Assembly (NCBI GenBank): GCA_027625095.1 | Contig: JAQBXN010000049.1 | Coordinates: 1 to 53,491 of the forward strand | Source of the DNA: Planctomycetota bacterium | Lineage (GTDB): Bacteria; Planctomycetota; PUPC01; JACPCR01 | Length of the DNA: 53,491 nucleotides | Direction of reading: 5' to 3' | In this document: one piece after another, positions 26,407 to 36,568 of the stretch | How positions within the stretch are numbered: the first letter of the stretch is position 1 | Layout: every line of letters starts with the position of its first letter | Translations under genes and position numbers: made by a program | Notes under the pieces: generated by a model | What the model saw: the letters and a program-made list of their open reading frames with translations, nothing else | Told to the model about the DNA's origin: nothing | Databases searched by the model: none

Positions 26407-28140
26407 TCAGTCCAGACTCTCAAGTTTCTTCCTGACAGAATTCATTTTAGCATCGATCTCAAGAGCTTTTTTCCAGTGGGCTTTAGCCTCGGAAATTTCG
26501 CCTTGAGCATGGTAGATGTCACCCAAATGGTCTCTTAAGACCGAATCGTCGTGGATGGTAATGGCTTCGTGAAGTTTTTCCAATGCCTCTTGGTGTCGCC
26601 CCATTTTAAAGAAAGCCCAGCCAAGGCTGTCAAGGTACGCCCAGTTTTTGGGATTGGCCTTGAGGGCATCCTGAATCAACGTGACTGCCTTCTCCAGATT
26701 ACGCCCACGCTCGGCGTAAAAATAGCCGAGATGGTTCAGTGCCCGATGATTCTTGGGATCCTTTCGCAATACGTCCTTAAGGCTTTCTTCTGCTTTGTCG
26801 TCCAGCTTTTCCTCGTCGTAGAGCATGGCCAGGTACAGGCGTGTGTCCGCGTGATCGGGCAGTTTCTCTAATCCTTTTTCCAGGACGAAAATGGCCGCAG
26901 GCCGCTTCTTGAGGGCCGTGAAAATCTGGGCCTGCATTCGGGACAACATGACGAATTCCATCTTGTTGTCCGTATGCTGCTGGATGAGACTCATCTCCTC
27001 GATGCACTTCTCTGCATCTTGGTCACGGCCCAGCGCAGCATAGGTACGACCCATAAGCTCGTATGCCATCCGATTGACCTTGTTGCCGAATCGTTCCAGA
27101 TATTCCTGGCCCACTTCAATGGTCTTGTCGTGTTCAGCAAGGAGCTCGTAACAGTAGACCAGACGGTACAGGGTGTCTTTATATTTAGGCCAGAGTTTCC
27201 TGACGGACTCGAGCACCTGCACCGCACGCTCGTAATTCTTGATATCTATGTAAATGTCAGCAACTTCGTACAGCAGTTCCGATTTGTCGGGATGGCTTAT
27301 CGCTGCGGAGAGGTAGGCATTGATGGCTTTTATTGGCTGATTGGTTTGGCGGTAAATCTGGCCGAGGAGCTCGTTGCCTGCACTCCACTCAGGCTCGATC
27401 TTCAGGGCTGTTTCGAAGGCAGTTCGTGCGAGATTAAAATTGCGTTCCCGCTGGTACAGGAGGCCAAGCCGGAAGTAGGGGATGAAGTCCGAATCGCCGG
27501 CTGCTTTGGTTTTCTCCTTCAGTTCCGCTGCGTCGTCCGGCGTGCGAATATAGATACGCTCCAGCGCTTGGCTGGTGCGGACGAGCGAAGGTCTGCTCCT
27601 GAGCACAATTTCATACTGGGTAGCGCAGTCACTCATGCGCTCGGTCATCCGATAGAGCGTCGCGAGAAGAAAATGGAGGCGAATATCGCCTGATTTGAGT
27701 TTAGCGGCCTGTTCAAGATGTCTGGTGGCAAGGTCGAGCTTATTTTCCTTGAAATAAAGGCGGCCAAGTTCCCAGTTACTCTGGAAGTCTTCAGAATCAA
27801 TCTCCAGTGCACGTATCAGATGGCTCTTTGCCCCTTCAGCGTCGCCGAGCTCCTGTTGGATCTCGGCCAAATTGCGCAACACAGCGACCGCTTCCGGATC
27901 GTGTTTCAGTGCGGTATTGAAGAATTCGAGGGCCGCTTCCTTATCTTCTCTGATAAGTGCGCTGATACCTTTGGCGTAATTGGCGTACGCCTGGGACAGG
28001 GCAGGCTCTTCTTCTGTCTTTTTTTCTGGAGCCGCTTGCTCACCTGCCGGAACCGGCGGTTCCTGTGCTCTACCGGAGCCGCCCAACCCCAGGCTGATAA
28101 TGAGAATGGCAGTCAACCTGGCGAGTTTGAGTTGGAGCAC
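26407..28140 (-). CDS. Exported tetratricopeptide-repeat protein
   Basis: A 577-residue protein from a GTG start five bases after the hisG stop. Residues 1-25 form a signal peptide ending near GRAQ. The rest is an array of about a dozen 34-residue TPR units, for example EAALEFFNTALKHDPEAVAV. TPR arrays bind partner proteins and often organise envelope or secretion complexes; nothing shows which partner. It is co-transcribed with hisG upstream and yebC downstream (31-base gap). Confidence 0.88.
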   Translation of the reverse strand: MLQLKLARLTAILIISLGLGGSGRAQEPPVPAGEQAAPEKKTEEEPALSQAYANYAKGISALIREDKEAALEFFNTALKHDPEAVAVLRNLAEIQQELGDAEGAKSHLIRALEIDSEDFQSNWELGRLYFKENKLDLATRHLEQAAKLKSGDIRLHFLLATLYRMTERMSDCATQYEIVLRSRPSLVRTSQALERIYIRTPDDAAELKEKTKAAGDSDFIPYFRLGLLYQRERNFNLARTAFETALKIEPEWSAGNELLGQIYRQTNQPIKAINAYLSAAISHPDKSELLYEVADIYIDIKNYERAVQVLESVRKLWPKYKDTLYRLVYCYELLAEHDKTIEVGQEYLERFGNKVNRMAYELMGRTYAALGRDQDAEKCIEEMSLIQQHTDNKMEFVMLSRMQAQIFTALKKRPAAIFVLEKGLEKLPDHADTRLYLAMLYDEEKLDDKAEESLKDVLRKDPKNHRALNHLGYFYAERGRNLEKAVTLIQDALKANPKNWAYLDSLGWAFFKMGRHQEALEKLHEAITIHDDSVLRDHLGDIYHAQGEISEAKAHWKKALEIDAKMNSVRKKLESLD

Positions 28141-28145
28141 AGAAG

Positions 28146-29015
28146 TTACGGGATTACTTTGTTCAGTGGGTATTCGATAATGCCTTCGGCGCCGGCACGC
28201 TTAAGCTCAGGTACGATATCCCTTACCACGCTTTCGTCAATAATTGTTTCAATGGCGCTCCATTCCGGCTCGGCAAGCTGAGAAATGGTGGGGCGGCGCA
28301 TTGCAGGCAGCAGCCTGAGGACATCTTCTATTTTCGATGTTTCGATGTTCATCTTGAGCCCGACTTTGCCCTTGGCATTGATCGCGCCCTGTAGCAACAT
28401 GGCGAGATTTTCCATTTTTGTGCGCTTCCAGGGATCGTTCCACGCAGCCTGGTTGGCGATAAATTTGGTTGTAGACGTGGCCACGGTATCAATCACCCTG
28501 AGGTTATTGGCCCGGAGGCTGGATCCGGTTTCTGTAACATCTACGATGGCATCGACCAAACGCGCTTTGACCTCAGTCGCCCCCCAGGAAAACTCGATCC
28601 TGGCTTTCACGCCGTGGTGGTGAAAATAACGCTGGGTTACCTTGACGAGTTCGGTGGCGATCAGTTTACCTTCCAAATCCTGGACGCTCTGGAAAACGGA
28701 TTCCTCAGGAACGGCCAGCACCCAGCGTACGGGTGTGAGTTTCTGTTTGGCGTAAATCAACTCAGCGACTTCGACGAGTTCAACGCCGGACTCATCAATC
28801 CAGTCCTGGCCGGTAATACCGGCATCGAGGACTCCATCGGCCACGTATCTCGCCATTTCCTGAGCGCGAAACCTTATCGCCGAGACCTCAGGGTCTGCCG
28901 TATTTGCCGTATATGATCTTGAGCTTCCGAAGATCTCAAATCCAGCTTTGGCCATCAGAGCTGTGGTGGATTCAGAAAGACTGCCCGCTGGCAATCCCAG
29001 CTTCAGCATATTCAT
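28146..29015 (-). CDS. hisG: ATP phosphoribosyltransferase, long form
   Basis: This 289-residue enzyme joins ATP and PRPP in the first step of histidine synthesis. The N-terminus LKLGLPAGSLSEST, DAGITGQDW and VDVTETGSSLRANNL are catalytic-domain signatures. The C-terminal ~75 residues (MNIETSKIEDVLRLLP..., ETIIDESVVRDIVPELKRAGAEGIIEYPLNKVI) are the regulatory domain of long HisG, which allows histidine feedback and needs no HisZ. No other his gene is present. It lies 15 bases after the HhH-GPD-like gene. Confidence 0.95.
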   Translation of the reverse strand: MNMLKLGLPAGSLSESTTALMAKAGFEIFGSSRSYTANTADPEVSAIRFRAQEMARYVADGVLDAGITGQDWIDESGVELVEVAELIYAKQKLTPVRWVLAVPEESVFQSVQDLEGKLIATELVKVTQRYFHHHGVKARIEFSWGATEVKARLVDAIVDVTETGSSLRANNLRVIDTVATSTTKFIANQAAWNDPWKRTKMENLAMLLQGAINAKGKVGLKMNIETSKIEDVLRLLPAMRRPTISQLAEPEWSAIETIIDESVVRDIVPELKRAGAEGIIEYPLNKVIP

Positions 29016-29030
29016 TGCGATTCCCCTGAC

Positions 29031-29729
29031 TTATTTCTTTGCCGCCTTTTTCGCTGTTTTCTTAGCAGCGGCTGGCGCTGCCTTCTTTGCAGATGATTTC
29101 TTGGTGGCTTTCTTGGACTTCTGCTCCGGCTTCAAATCATCCGCATAAGCACAAAAGATATAGTAGGCCCTCAGCATCTGTTTATCGGGGATGGATTCAG
29201 AGAGCAACAGTGAAAGCTCTTCAAGGTCCTGGTTTTCATCTGCTATGTCAAGGTATTGGCATACCTTCAGGACCTTGTCTGTTACCGGGAAATATGGATG
29301 CCCCAAAGACACCAACATCAATTCGTTGAGGATTGCAAGAGGCAGCTTCGGAAACGCCTTCAGAAAATCATGTGCTTTCTTCTCCTTATAATTGAGAAGG
29401 AAATCCATCGAAAGCTGATTCTTCTTAACGAACAGTCGACCAAGTACTGACTTCAAGACACGTGCTTTCTCTGGATCAAGACCTGCAGTCTTCAGGACGC
29501 TGCCGATTTCTGCCACAGAACTCACGCGGATTTCATTCCAGTCAACAAACTCCATCTCAAAAAGCTCAAATGCCTTGCGCGTGGCCGCAGGTTCCTCATT
29601 GAGCGAAAGGATGGATTGGAGCATCCGCTCGAATACCGGTTTCGGTTCTGGCGGTTCGACATTCTTGTAGACTTTCTCCAGTGAGGCGAGCGTCTTTCGA
29701 ATGATCTGAGTCTTGTCCTTCTTTGTCAT
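29031..29729 (-). CDS. HhH-GPD-like protein with histone-H1-like tail
   Basis: This 232-residue protein is read from the ATG at 29729. Residues about 1-195 resemble the endonuclease III / HhH-GPD glycosylase fold, ending FPKLPLAILNELMLV...YFPVTDKVLKV where a true enzyme has LPGVGRKTA...PVDTHV. The hairpin glycines and the catalytic lysine are missing, the aspartate may remain, and the four iron-sulfur cysteines are absent. The last ~33 residues are a Lys/Ala/Ser tail like histone H1. It probably binds DNA without base excision. It heads the hisG-TPR-yebC run. Confidence 0.7.
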   Translation of the reverse strand: MTKKDKTQIIRKTLASLEKVYKNVEPPEPKPVFERMLQSILSLNEEPAATRKAFELFEMEFVDWNEIRVSSVAEIGSVLKTAGLDPEKARVLKSVLGRLFVKKNQLSMDFLLNYKEKKAHDFLKAFPKLPLAILNELMLVSLGHPYFPVTDKVLKVCQYLDIADENQDLEELSLLLSESIPDKQMLRAYYIFCAYADDLKPEQKSKKATKKSSAKKAAPAAAKKTAKKAAKK

Positions 29730-29976
29730 GGGGTCTTTCGCCCAATAATGTGTGTGTGGTTTTCTATGTGTCCTGCGCGGGGATTGGGATTCGTGTTCGA
29801 TGCCCATCGATCAACCCAACGTAACCCCTGTCGCCATATATGGTTATGGGGCGCCCCGAATTAAGGGCCGGAGTATACAAAAGCGGTTCTGCAGATTCAA
29901 GCGCCGCAGCAAAGCACTCAGACTCTCTACCTGTCAGCTAAAACGACTTGCCCGGGAGTTCCCCGTACCTTTCAAA

Positions 29977-31353
29977 CTATCCCTTCTTTTTCTTCGCAAG
30001 GTGGCTTGCCTCCTCTCTCGTCAGGAAGCCCCACCTGAGGGCCTGGTCCTGACGGTATTCCTTTCCGAGCGACAGGGCGGTGACAGCCTTTGCCATTTCG
30101 TATCCCAGATAAAAGGCGTGAGCCGGATCTTCGACATTCATTTTTTCAAAAAGGCTGAACGGATCTGCCCCTCGCAGATGACCCTCTGAATTTAACACGT
30201 GGATTTCGTCACGTTCGGCGAAGATGCGGAAATTTCGATCTCGGATGCGTTTGGCCAGTTCAGCTAAAGCCTCTTCGCCGCGTTCATGCAGTTTGGGATC
30301 GCGAAGGAGAATGAGATTTTTCTCCAGATGTTTAGGAAGAATCCCCTTCTTGCAGGCGTAATAGACCAGTCGCCGTGCCAGGTCTACCTCTTTGACAGAA
30401 CTGCGAGCCCAGTTGATGACCTCCGTGGTCAGAATGCTGCGGATACCAAGCTCTTGACAGATACCTATCAGAGTGATGTTGACGCCCGAGCTGTCGACGT
30501 CTGTAAGTTCGGTCAGGTTTCCAATTCCCATCAAGATCTCGGCTTCAGGGTATCGACGCCTTACCTCGATGTAACGGCCGAGAGATTCGGCGAATCCGAA
30601 ACCGATGGGTTCGAGGATCGGATCGATGCGGAAGGTGACGTTCCACTTTTCAAGTTTTTCGATGGTGGCGTCCAGGCCGCCAAGAGTTTTGAAGTCGTCC
30701 GGGATGGCGACCACTTCACAGCCCCAGTCCCTGGCTGCGTCCAGGTTCGTTGAGTTCACACTGAGTACAAGCTCCGCACCGGCAGCGACTGCCTGGCTAA
30801 CTTCACCGGCGTGGAAAGAGTCGATCGAGACGCGGTGTCCGGCTTCACTCAGCGCCCTCACCGCTTCAGCCGCTTTCTGACATGGCTCGCCGGGTACGCA
30901 GCCGAAATCGATCAGGTCGGCGCCGTTTGCACGAAGCCGGTCCGCTCTCAACAATAATTCTTCGCGGCTCAAACGTGGGGCATGGTTAATCTCCGCCAGA
31001 ATCTCAATGTCGTATTGGCCGTAGTCGTCCTTCTTTTGGCCGCCTTCACCAAAATACTCAGGCAGGTCCAGCAGATCTTTGGGGCCTAACTCAACTGGGA
31101 CACCGGCTGCATCTTCAACAATCTTTATATCGCCGGTGCAATGTCCGGGCAGGATGATACGGTCGGTGCCCTCGGGCACCTTCAGCCGCTTGGCCACCCA
31201 CTCAGGCGTCATCAGAGCTGCTACGGTGATTTTCATCACCGCGACCTCCGGCACAAAACCCGCTGTTGGAGCAAGCTCGTTGACTACGTTACGCAAGGCC
31301 GGTTCGGCAAGCTGGCCGGTGACAAAGAGGATTTTGGGTAGCTCGTCGGGCAT
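29977..31353 (-). CDS. Dihydropteroate-synthase-related pterin-binding protein
   Basis: This 458-residue protein resembles the DHPS-related family (TIGR00284-like) of archaea, methylotrophs and planctomycetes. Residues 1-125 are an extra N-terminal domain. A pterin-binding TIM barrel follows: EINHAPRLS (121-129) in place of the DHPS VTPDSFSDGG loop, GADLIDFGC (144-152), SIDSF (176-180) and VNSTN (199-203). True folate synthesis is doubtful because of the changed loops and extra domains; a role in methanopterin or methyl-pterin chemistry is more likely. It lies four bases after the MBL gene in a three-gene operon. Confidence 0.85.
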   Translation of the reverse strand: MPDELPKILFVTGQLAEPALRNVVNELAPTAGFVPEVAVMKITVAALMTPEWVAKRLKVPEGTDRIILPGHCTGDIKIVEDAAGVPVELGPKDLLDLPEYFGEGGQKKDDYGQYDIEILAEINHAPRLSREELLLRADRLRANGADLIDFGCVPGEPCQKAAEAVRALSEAGHRVSIDSFHAGEVSQAVAAGAELVLSVNSTNLDAARDWGCEVVAIPDDFKTLGGLDATIEKLEKWNVTFRIDPILEPIGFGFAESLGRYIEVRRRYPEAEILMGIGNLTELTDVDSSGVNITLIGICQELGIRSILTTEVINWARSSVKEVDLARRLVYYACKKGILPKHLEKNLILLRDPKLHERGEEALAELAKRIRDRNFRIFAERDEIHVLNSEGHLRGADPFSLFEKMNVEDPAHAFYLGYEMAKAVTALSLGKEYRQDQALRWGFLTREEASHLAKKKKG

Positions 31354-31357
31354 GAAT

Positions 31358-32196
31358 TCACTTCGCTCCTAAGAGGACTTTCTGACCGCTTTTCAGTAGG
31401 GCATACGGTTGCCCCAGCCCCTGACAAGTCTCCACAAATTCCCCCGGCGTCACGGTGTTGAATTCAAACATATCGAAATGACAGGGGATGACCGTGCGGA
31501 TACCGGCATCCTTCGCAAGTTGCGCGGCCTCTCTTCCCCAAAGATTTCCCGGCACTTTTCGTTCGGGCCGGCTGCCGTTGATGGGGAGGAATGCGAGATC
31601 GATTTCCCATTGACTCAATCGTTCGGCCATGCCTCCGTATCGAATGGTATCCCCACTGTGATAGACGGTGAACGGACCGAATTGAACGATGTATCCAAGG
31701 AAGTGGCAGCGCCCGGCATCGTCACGATCAATGCTTTCGTGCGCGGCGGGAATCGCGTGAAATCTGAATGGGCCGATTTTCGACTCTGTGCCGTCATCCA
31801 TGCCAATGAATTCTGAGGGATTGCATTGCAGGCGGTCCGAAGCGAATGCCCGGTTGGCTTCTGGAAGGACGAGCTTCATGTTCGGATTCGCCTTCAGCAG
31901 TGGTATGAGGGTCTCACCATCCAGATGGTCTGTGTGGTTGTGGGTAGACGTCACAACATCGATGAAATCCAGGCGTTCGGGGGCGATGACCCGCTCCGTC
32001 ATTCGAACGTGAGGCTTTTCGGTGCAAGCGTATTTCAGGGTGAGCGAATCAGACAGGTAAGGATCAAACAGAAGGTGCTTTCCTTGCCACTGCACCAGAA
32101 AACCGCTTTGTCCGAGCCACCATGCATGAAGGCCATCGTCTTTATGCGAAGCTTGAACGTCTGCGAGGAGGGCATGATCTTTCTGCAGGGCAGCGA

Positions 32197-32200
<4 letters not shown>
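31358..32200 (-). CDS. Metallo-beta-lactamase-fold hydrolase, UlaG-like
   Basis: A 280-residue protein read from the ATG at 32200, which overlaps the stop of the MetE-like gene (ATGA) and follows GGAGG-type bases. The metal site motif HNHTDH (87-92) is complete, with later histidines in PAAHES, HSGDT and PCHFD. UlaG-like members open lactones or act on other sugar-related esters. In this operon, between a core-MetE and a DHPS-related gene, its substrate could instead be a one-carbon intermediate; that is inference. Confidence 0.88.
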
Positions 32201-33231
<1,031 letters not shown>

Positions 33232-33560
33232 AAGAAGGCCTCAGGTTGGGTGGCTTGCTGAATCTCTTGTATCAGATCCGGACCATGAAACCTGGACCAG
33301 ACGATTCTGATTTCCTTATTCTCAGCCACGAACTCGCACATTCCAACAGACTTTCTTTTCATAAAAGGGCATTCGGGGCGAAGAAGGCTGGGCGAGTTGC
33401 TTCTCGGGCAGAAAATTCGTGCCTGCCTGCTCTGTCCCTTAGCTCCTGATTCTTGCTTAGCGATCCGTGGATAGAGTCGGTTGTTGTCACCGGATGCGGT
33501 GCCGGAAGTGTGGCCTCGGGTTGCTGCCTTGAAAGGTTTGAGTACAAACAGAGGTGAATT
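33232..33560. other. Divergent intergenic region, 329 bases
   Basis: This gap separates the divergent core-MetE and PSCyt1 genes, so it should contain promoters in both directions, but I see no confident -35/-10 pair, repeat or RNA gene. The only clear signal is GAGGTG seven to eight bases before the PSCyt1 ATG at 33561. Short frames in it have no ribosome sites. Confidence 0.5.
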
Positions 33561-36437
33561 ATGAACCCCAAAAGACCAATGAAATTCACAATAATCCTCA
33601 GCGGAATCTCGTTACTCCTTCTCGTTGCCATCGGGCCGATCCAGTCTCAATCGGCGGAAGGTGCCGCTCCCGTAAATTTTGCGCGTGAAATCCTGCCCAT
33701 CCTTTCCAATAAGTGCTTTGTATGTCACGGCCCGGATGCCCGGAAGAAGGATGTTCTCAGGCTCGATTCATTCGAAGGTGCCACTCGCGATCTGGGTGGT
33801 TATTCTGCAATCGATCCCAAGGCCCCAGAGAAGAGTGAAATTCTCAAGCGGATACACAGCTCGGACGATCCGATGCCGCCGAAGGAAGCAGAGAAGAAAC
33901 TTACTGAGCAAGAACGCCAACTCCTGAGCCGTTGGGCCCGCCAGGGAGGAAAGTACGCCCGCCACTGGGCCTTTGTGCCACCTCAGAAGCCGCAGACTCC
34001 CGCCAGGGAATCGAAAAGTGAGATCCTCGATCTCTTCATACAGTCGCGCCTGAAAAGCAATGGGATCGACTTTGCACCCGAAGCGGATCGCGCCACGTTG
34101 GCCCGCCGTGTGGCACTGGTGCTCACCGGACTGCCCCCCGAACCGGAACAGCTTTCTGATTTCCTCAAAGACAAGGGAGCAGACGCGTATCAACGTCTGG
34201 TTGATCAACTGTTGTCGAGCGAACGTTACGGCGAGCATCAGGCGCGCTACTGGCTGGACGCGGTGCGTTACGGCGATACGCACGGGCTGCACCTCGATAA
34301 CCGCCGCGGCATCTATCCCTACCGTGACTGGGTTGTGGGGGCGATGAATGAAAACAAGCCAATGGACGAATTCATCACCTGGCAGTTGGCCGGTGACCTG
34401 CTGCCCAATCCTACGCTGGCGCAACAGGTGGCCACGGGCTTCGTGCGCATGAACGTGAGCACTGCTGAGGGCGGCGCCATACCGGAAGAATTTCAGGCTA
34501 AGAACAACTTCGACCGCACGGAAACGCTGGGCACCATGATGCTTGGGGTGTCCCTCACCTGCGCTCGTTGTCACAACCACAAATACGATCCGATTCCACA
34601 GGACGAATACTACCGGCTGCTCGCGTTCTTCAACAGTACTGCGGAGCATTCGATGGACGGTAACGCCTATATCTATGGCCCGGTGATCAGTGTGCCTGGA
34701 AATCAGGCCGACTGGAAAAAGTGGCAGGAACTTCAGGCGTCCAGGGACAATCTGCTGGCCGAGGCCAAAGCCAGGGCCGAGGCGAAGATGCCCGAGGTAG
34801 TGGCTTATGCCGAGCCCGGAGCCGGCTGGAGTACTGACGACTGGAGTATCAGTAAACCGGTGGCCTTGACGGCTGCTCCAACCGAGAAGCAATGGAGCAA
34901 GCCCAAAGATCTGCCTGGAGCAAGTAGAGACAATCTGCCCCGAAACGACAAGGCGGTCTGGGTTTCTTTCAAGGTGACCGCCACAACGGACCAGGTCATA
35001 CATCTGAAGTTTTCCGGGGGGACTGGATCCCTGCTGTTCGTGGATGACGTGCCTCTTTCAACTCTCGCCAATGTCCCGGGGGTTCAGAGTGCCGCGAATG
35101 TTCCTCTTAAACTGAAAAAGGGAGAGCACCAGCTTCTTATGAAGTTAGTGGGAACAAATGATCAAACCAGGATCGAAGTTGAGCTGGTGAATTCCTGGCA
35201 GGCCGTGGCCAAATCAAAAGAGTGGGGTGCATGCAGCGAGGAGGATCAACTGCTCATGCTTTCCGAAGCAGAAGGCCCTCTGTCAGATCTGAAACTACAG
35301 CAGCGGGCCCTCGATATCACAGAAGGCATCAGTCACCTGCGGAACAGTTTTACCACTACTCTTGTCGCCAAAGACCTGCCGACTCCCCGCGCGACCAGGG
35401 TACTGCAGAGAGGTGAGTACCACTTACCTGTGGGCGAGCCGCTCGAGCCCGGAGTCCTATCCGTCATGGGCGCGTTCCCCAAGGATGCGCCTCGGAACAG
35501 ACTGGGATTGGCGAAGTGGCTGACCTCCCGCGAACACCCGCTGGTCGCCCGGGTTCTGGTCAATCGGATTTGGCAGCGCACTCTTGGCGAAGGCATTGTT
35601 CGAACCCCCGAAGACTTCGGCCTGCAGGGGCAACAGCCGACTCATCCGGAACTGCTCGACTGGCTGGCAGTGGAACTCCAGGACAGCGACTGGGATTTGA
35701 AACATATGCTCCGCCTGATGGTGAATACGCGAGCCTTTCGTCAAAGCTCGGTGTGGAGAAGTGACGTCGACGATCCCGAAAATAGATTGTTCGCCCGTGG
35801 GCCCGGCCAACGCCTCGAGGCTGAAGTCATCCGTGATGTTGCCCTCTGGGCCGGAGGCCTGCTGGATCCGACAATGGGTGGTGAAGGGGTGAAGCCCTAC
35901 CAACCCGCGGGCATGTGGTCGGCACTGATGCATCCCGGAAGTAACACAAAGCAATATGTTCAAGACAAGGGGCCGCGGCAGTATCGACGCAGCCTCTATG
36001 TTTATTGGAAACGCACAAGTCCCCATCCGATGATGACCCTGTTCGACGCGCCGAACCGTGAATCCAGTTGCGTGAAACGCTCGCGCACGAATACCCCTCT
36101 GCAATCATTGGGGCTGCTCAACGAAACCCAGCGGGTGGAGACGTCACGCATGTTTGCCGAACGCCTGCTGCGGGAGGTCGGCGACGACGCTAATCGTCTT
36201 GATTTGATGTTCACCCTTCTTGCATGCCGCAAGCCAACCGAGGGCGAGCGCTCAGCCTGCATGAATCTGTTGCAGGCGATGCGCGAACGCTTTGCCGAAT
36301 CTGAAAAGGACGCGTTGGCATTCCTTTCCATCGGTGATTCGCCACGGAACGCATCGCTGAATCCGACCGAACATGCATCCTGGGCACAGTTAACGACAAC
36401 CGTGCTGGCCAGCGATGTTGCTCTCCTGTTGTATTGA
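33561..36437 (+). CDS. PSCyt1 / DUF1549 / DUF1553 secreted protein
   Basis: This 958-residue protein has a signal peptide (about 1-30) and then a planctomycete-type cytochrome c motif C52-F-V-C55-H56, expected to bind one haem. DUF1549 follows (LARRVALVLTGLPPEPEQL near 180; CHNHKYDPIPQDEYYR near 336). A jelly-roll insert around 480-550 (GTGSLLFVDDVPL) may bind carbohydrate. DUF1553 fills the C-terminal third (GLAKWLTSREHPLVARVLVN near 650). These proteins are abundant in Planctomycetota, usually beside a DUF1501 gene as here, and are linked to uptake or breakdown of sulfated or complex sugars, though the reaction is unknown. The ribosome site GAGGTG is clear. Confidence 0.95.
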   Translation: MNPKRPMKFTIILSGISLLLLVAIGPIQSQSAEGAAPVNFAREILPILSNKCFVCHGPDARKKDVLRLDSFEGATRDLGGYSAIDPKAPEKSEILKRIHSSDDPMPPKEAEKKLTEQERQLLSRWARQGGKYARHWAFVPPQKPQTPARESKSEILDLFIQSRLKSNGIDFAPEADRATLARRVALVLTGLPPEPEQLSDFLKDKGADAYQRLVDQLLSSERYGEHQARYWLDAVRYGDTHGLHLDNRRGIYPYRDWVVGAMNENKPMDEFITWQLAGDLLPNPTLAQQVATGFVRMNVSTAEGGAIPEEFQAKNNFDRTETLGTMMLGVSLTCARCHNHKYDPIPQDEYYRLLAFFNSTAEHSMDGNAYIYGPVISVPGNQADWKKWQELQASRDNLLAEAKARAEAKMPEVVAYAEPGAGWSTDDWSISKPVALTAAPTEKQWSKPKDLPGASRDNLPRNDKAVWVSFKVTATTDQVIHLKFSGGTGSLLFVDDVPLSTLANVPGVQSAANVPLKLKKGEHQLLMKLVGTNDQTRIEVELVNSWQAVAKSKEWGACSEEDQLLMLSEAEGPLSDLKLQQRALDITEGISHLRNSFTTTLVAKDLPTPRATRVLQRGEYHLPVGEPLEPGVLSVMGAFPKDAPRNRLGLAKWLTSREHPLVARVLVNRIWQRTLGEGIVRTPEDFGLQGQQPTHPELLDWLAVELQDSDWDLKHMLRLMVNTRAFRQSSVWRSDVDDPENRLFARGPGQRLEAEVIRDVALWAGGLLDPTMGGEGVKPYQPAGMWSALMHPGSNTKQYVQDKGPRQYRRSLYVYWKRTSPHPMMTLFDAPNRESSCVKRSRTNTPLQSLGLLNETQRVETSRMFAERLLREVGDDANRLDLMFTLLACRKPTEGERSACMNLLQAMRERFAESEKDALAFLSIGDSPRNASLNPTEHASWAQLTTTVLASDVALLLY

Positions 36438-36466
36438 AAGATGTGCGAGATTATCTGCTTTAACAG

Positions 36467-36543
36467 ACCGCAGAGAGCAAGGAGAGCACAGAGAGAAATG
36501 AATTGTAAATTTCTTACGCTGTGCTCTCCGTGCCCTCTGTGGT
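36467..36543. repeat. CACAGAG-type imperfect inverted repeat
   Basis: The 25-base arm at 36467-36491 (rich in CAGAGAG and GGAGAGCACAG) pairs with 36519-36543, with about three mismatches and a 27-base AT-rich loop. It lies between the PSCyt1 and DUF1501 genes. Similar purine-rich 'CACAGAGAGCACGGAGA' strings occur in many environmental genomes, to my recollection. No T-run follows, so attenuation rather than full termination is the most it could do. Confidence 0.75.
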
Positions 36544-36568
36544 TCACCTGACTGCTGGACCATTAACG

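Noticed and set aside
29730..29976. RNA gene in the 247-base gap between the HhH-GPD-like and DHPS-related genes
   Set aside because: No cloverleaf or other stable fold could be made by eye, and no conserved RNA motif was recognised.
33359..33631. 90-codon minus-strand frame upstream of the PSCyt1 gene
   Set aside because: It overlaps the PSCyt1 start and signal peptide, has no Shine-Dalgarno sequence and shows no protein-like pattern.
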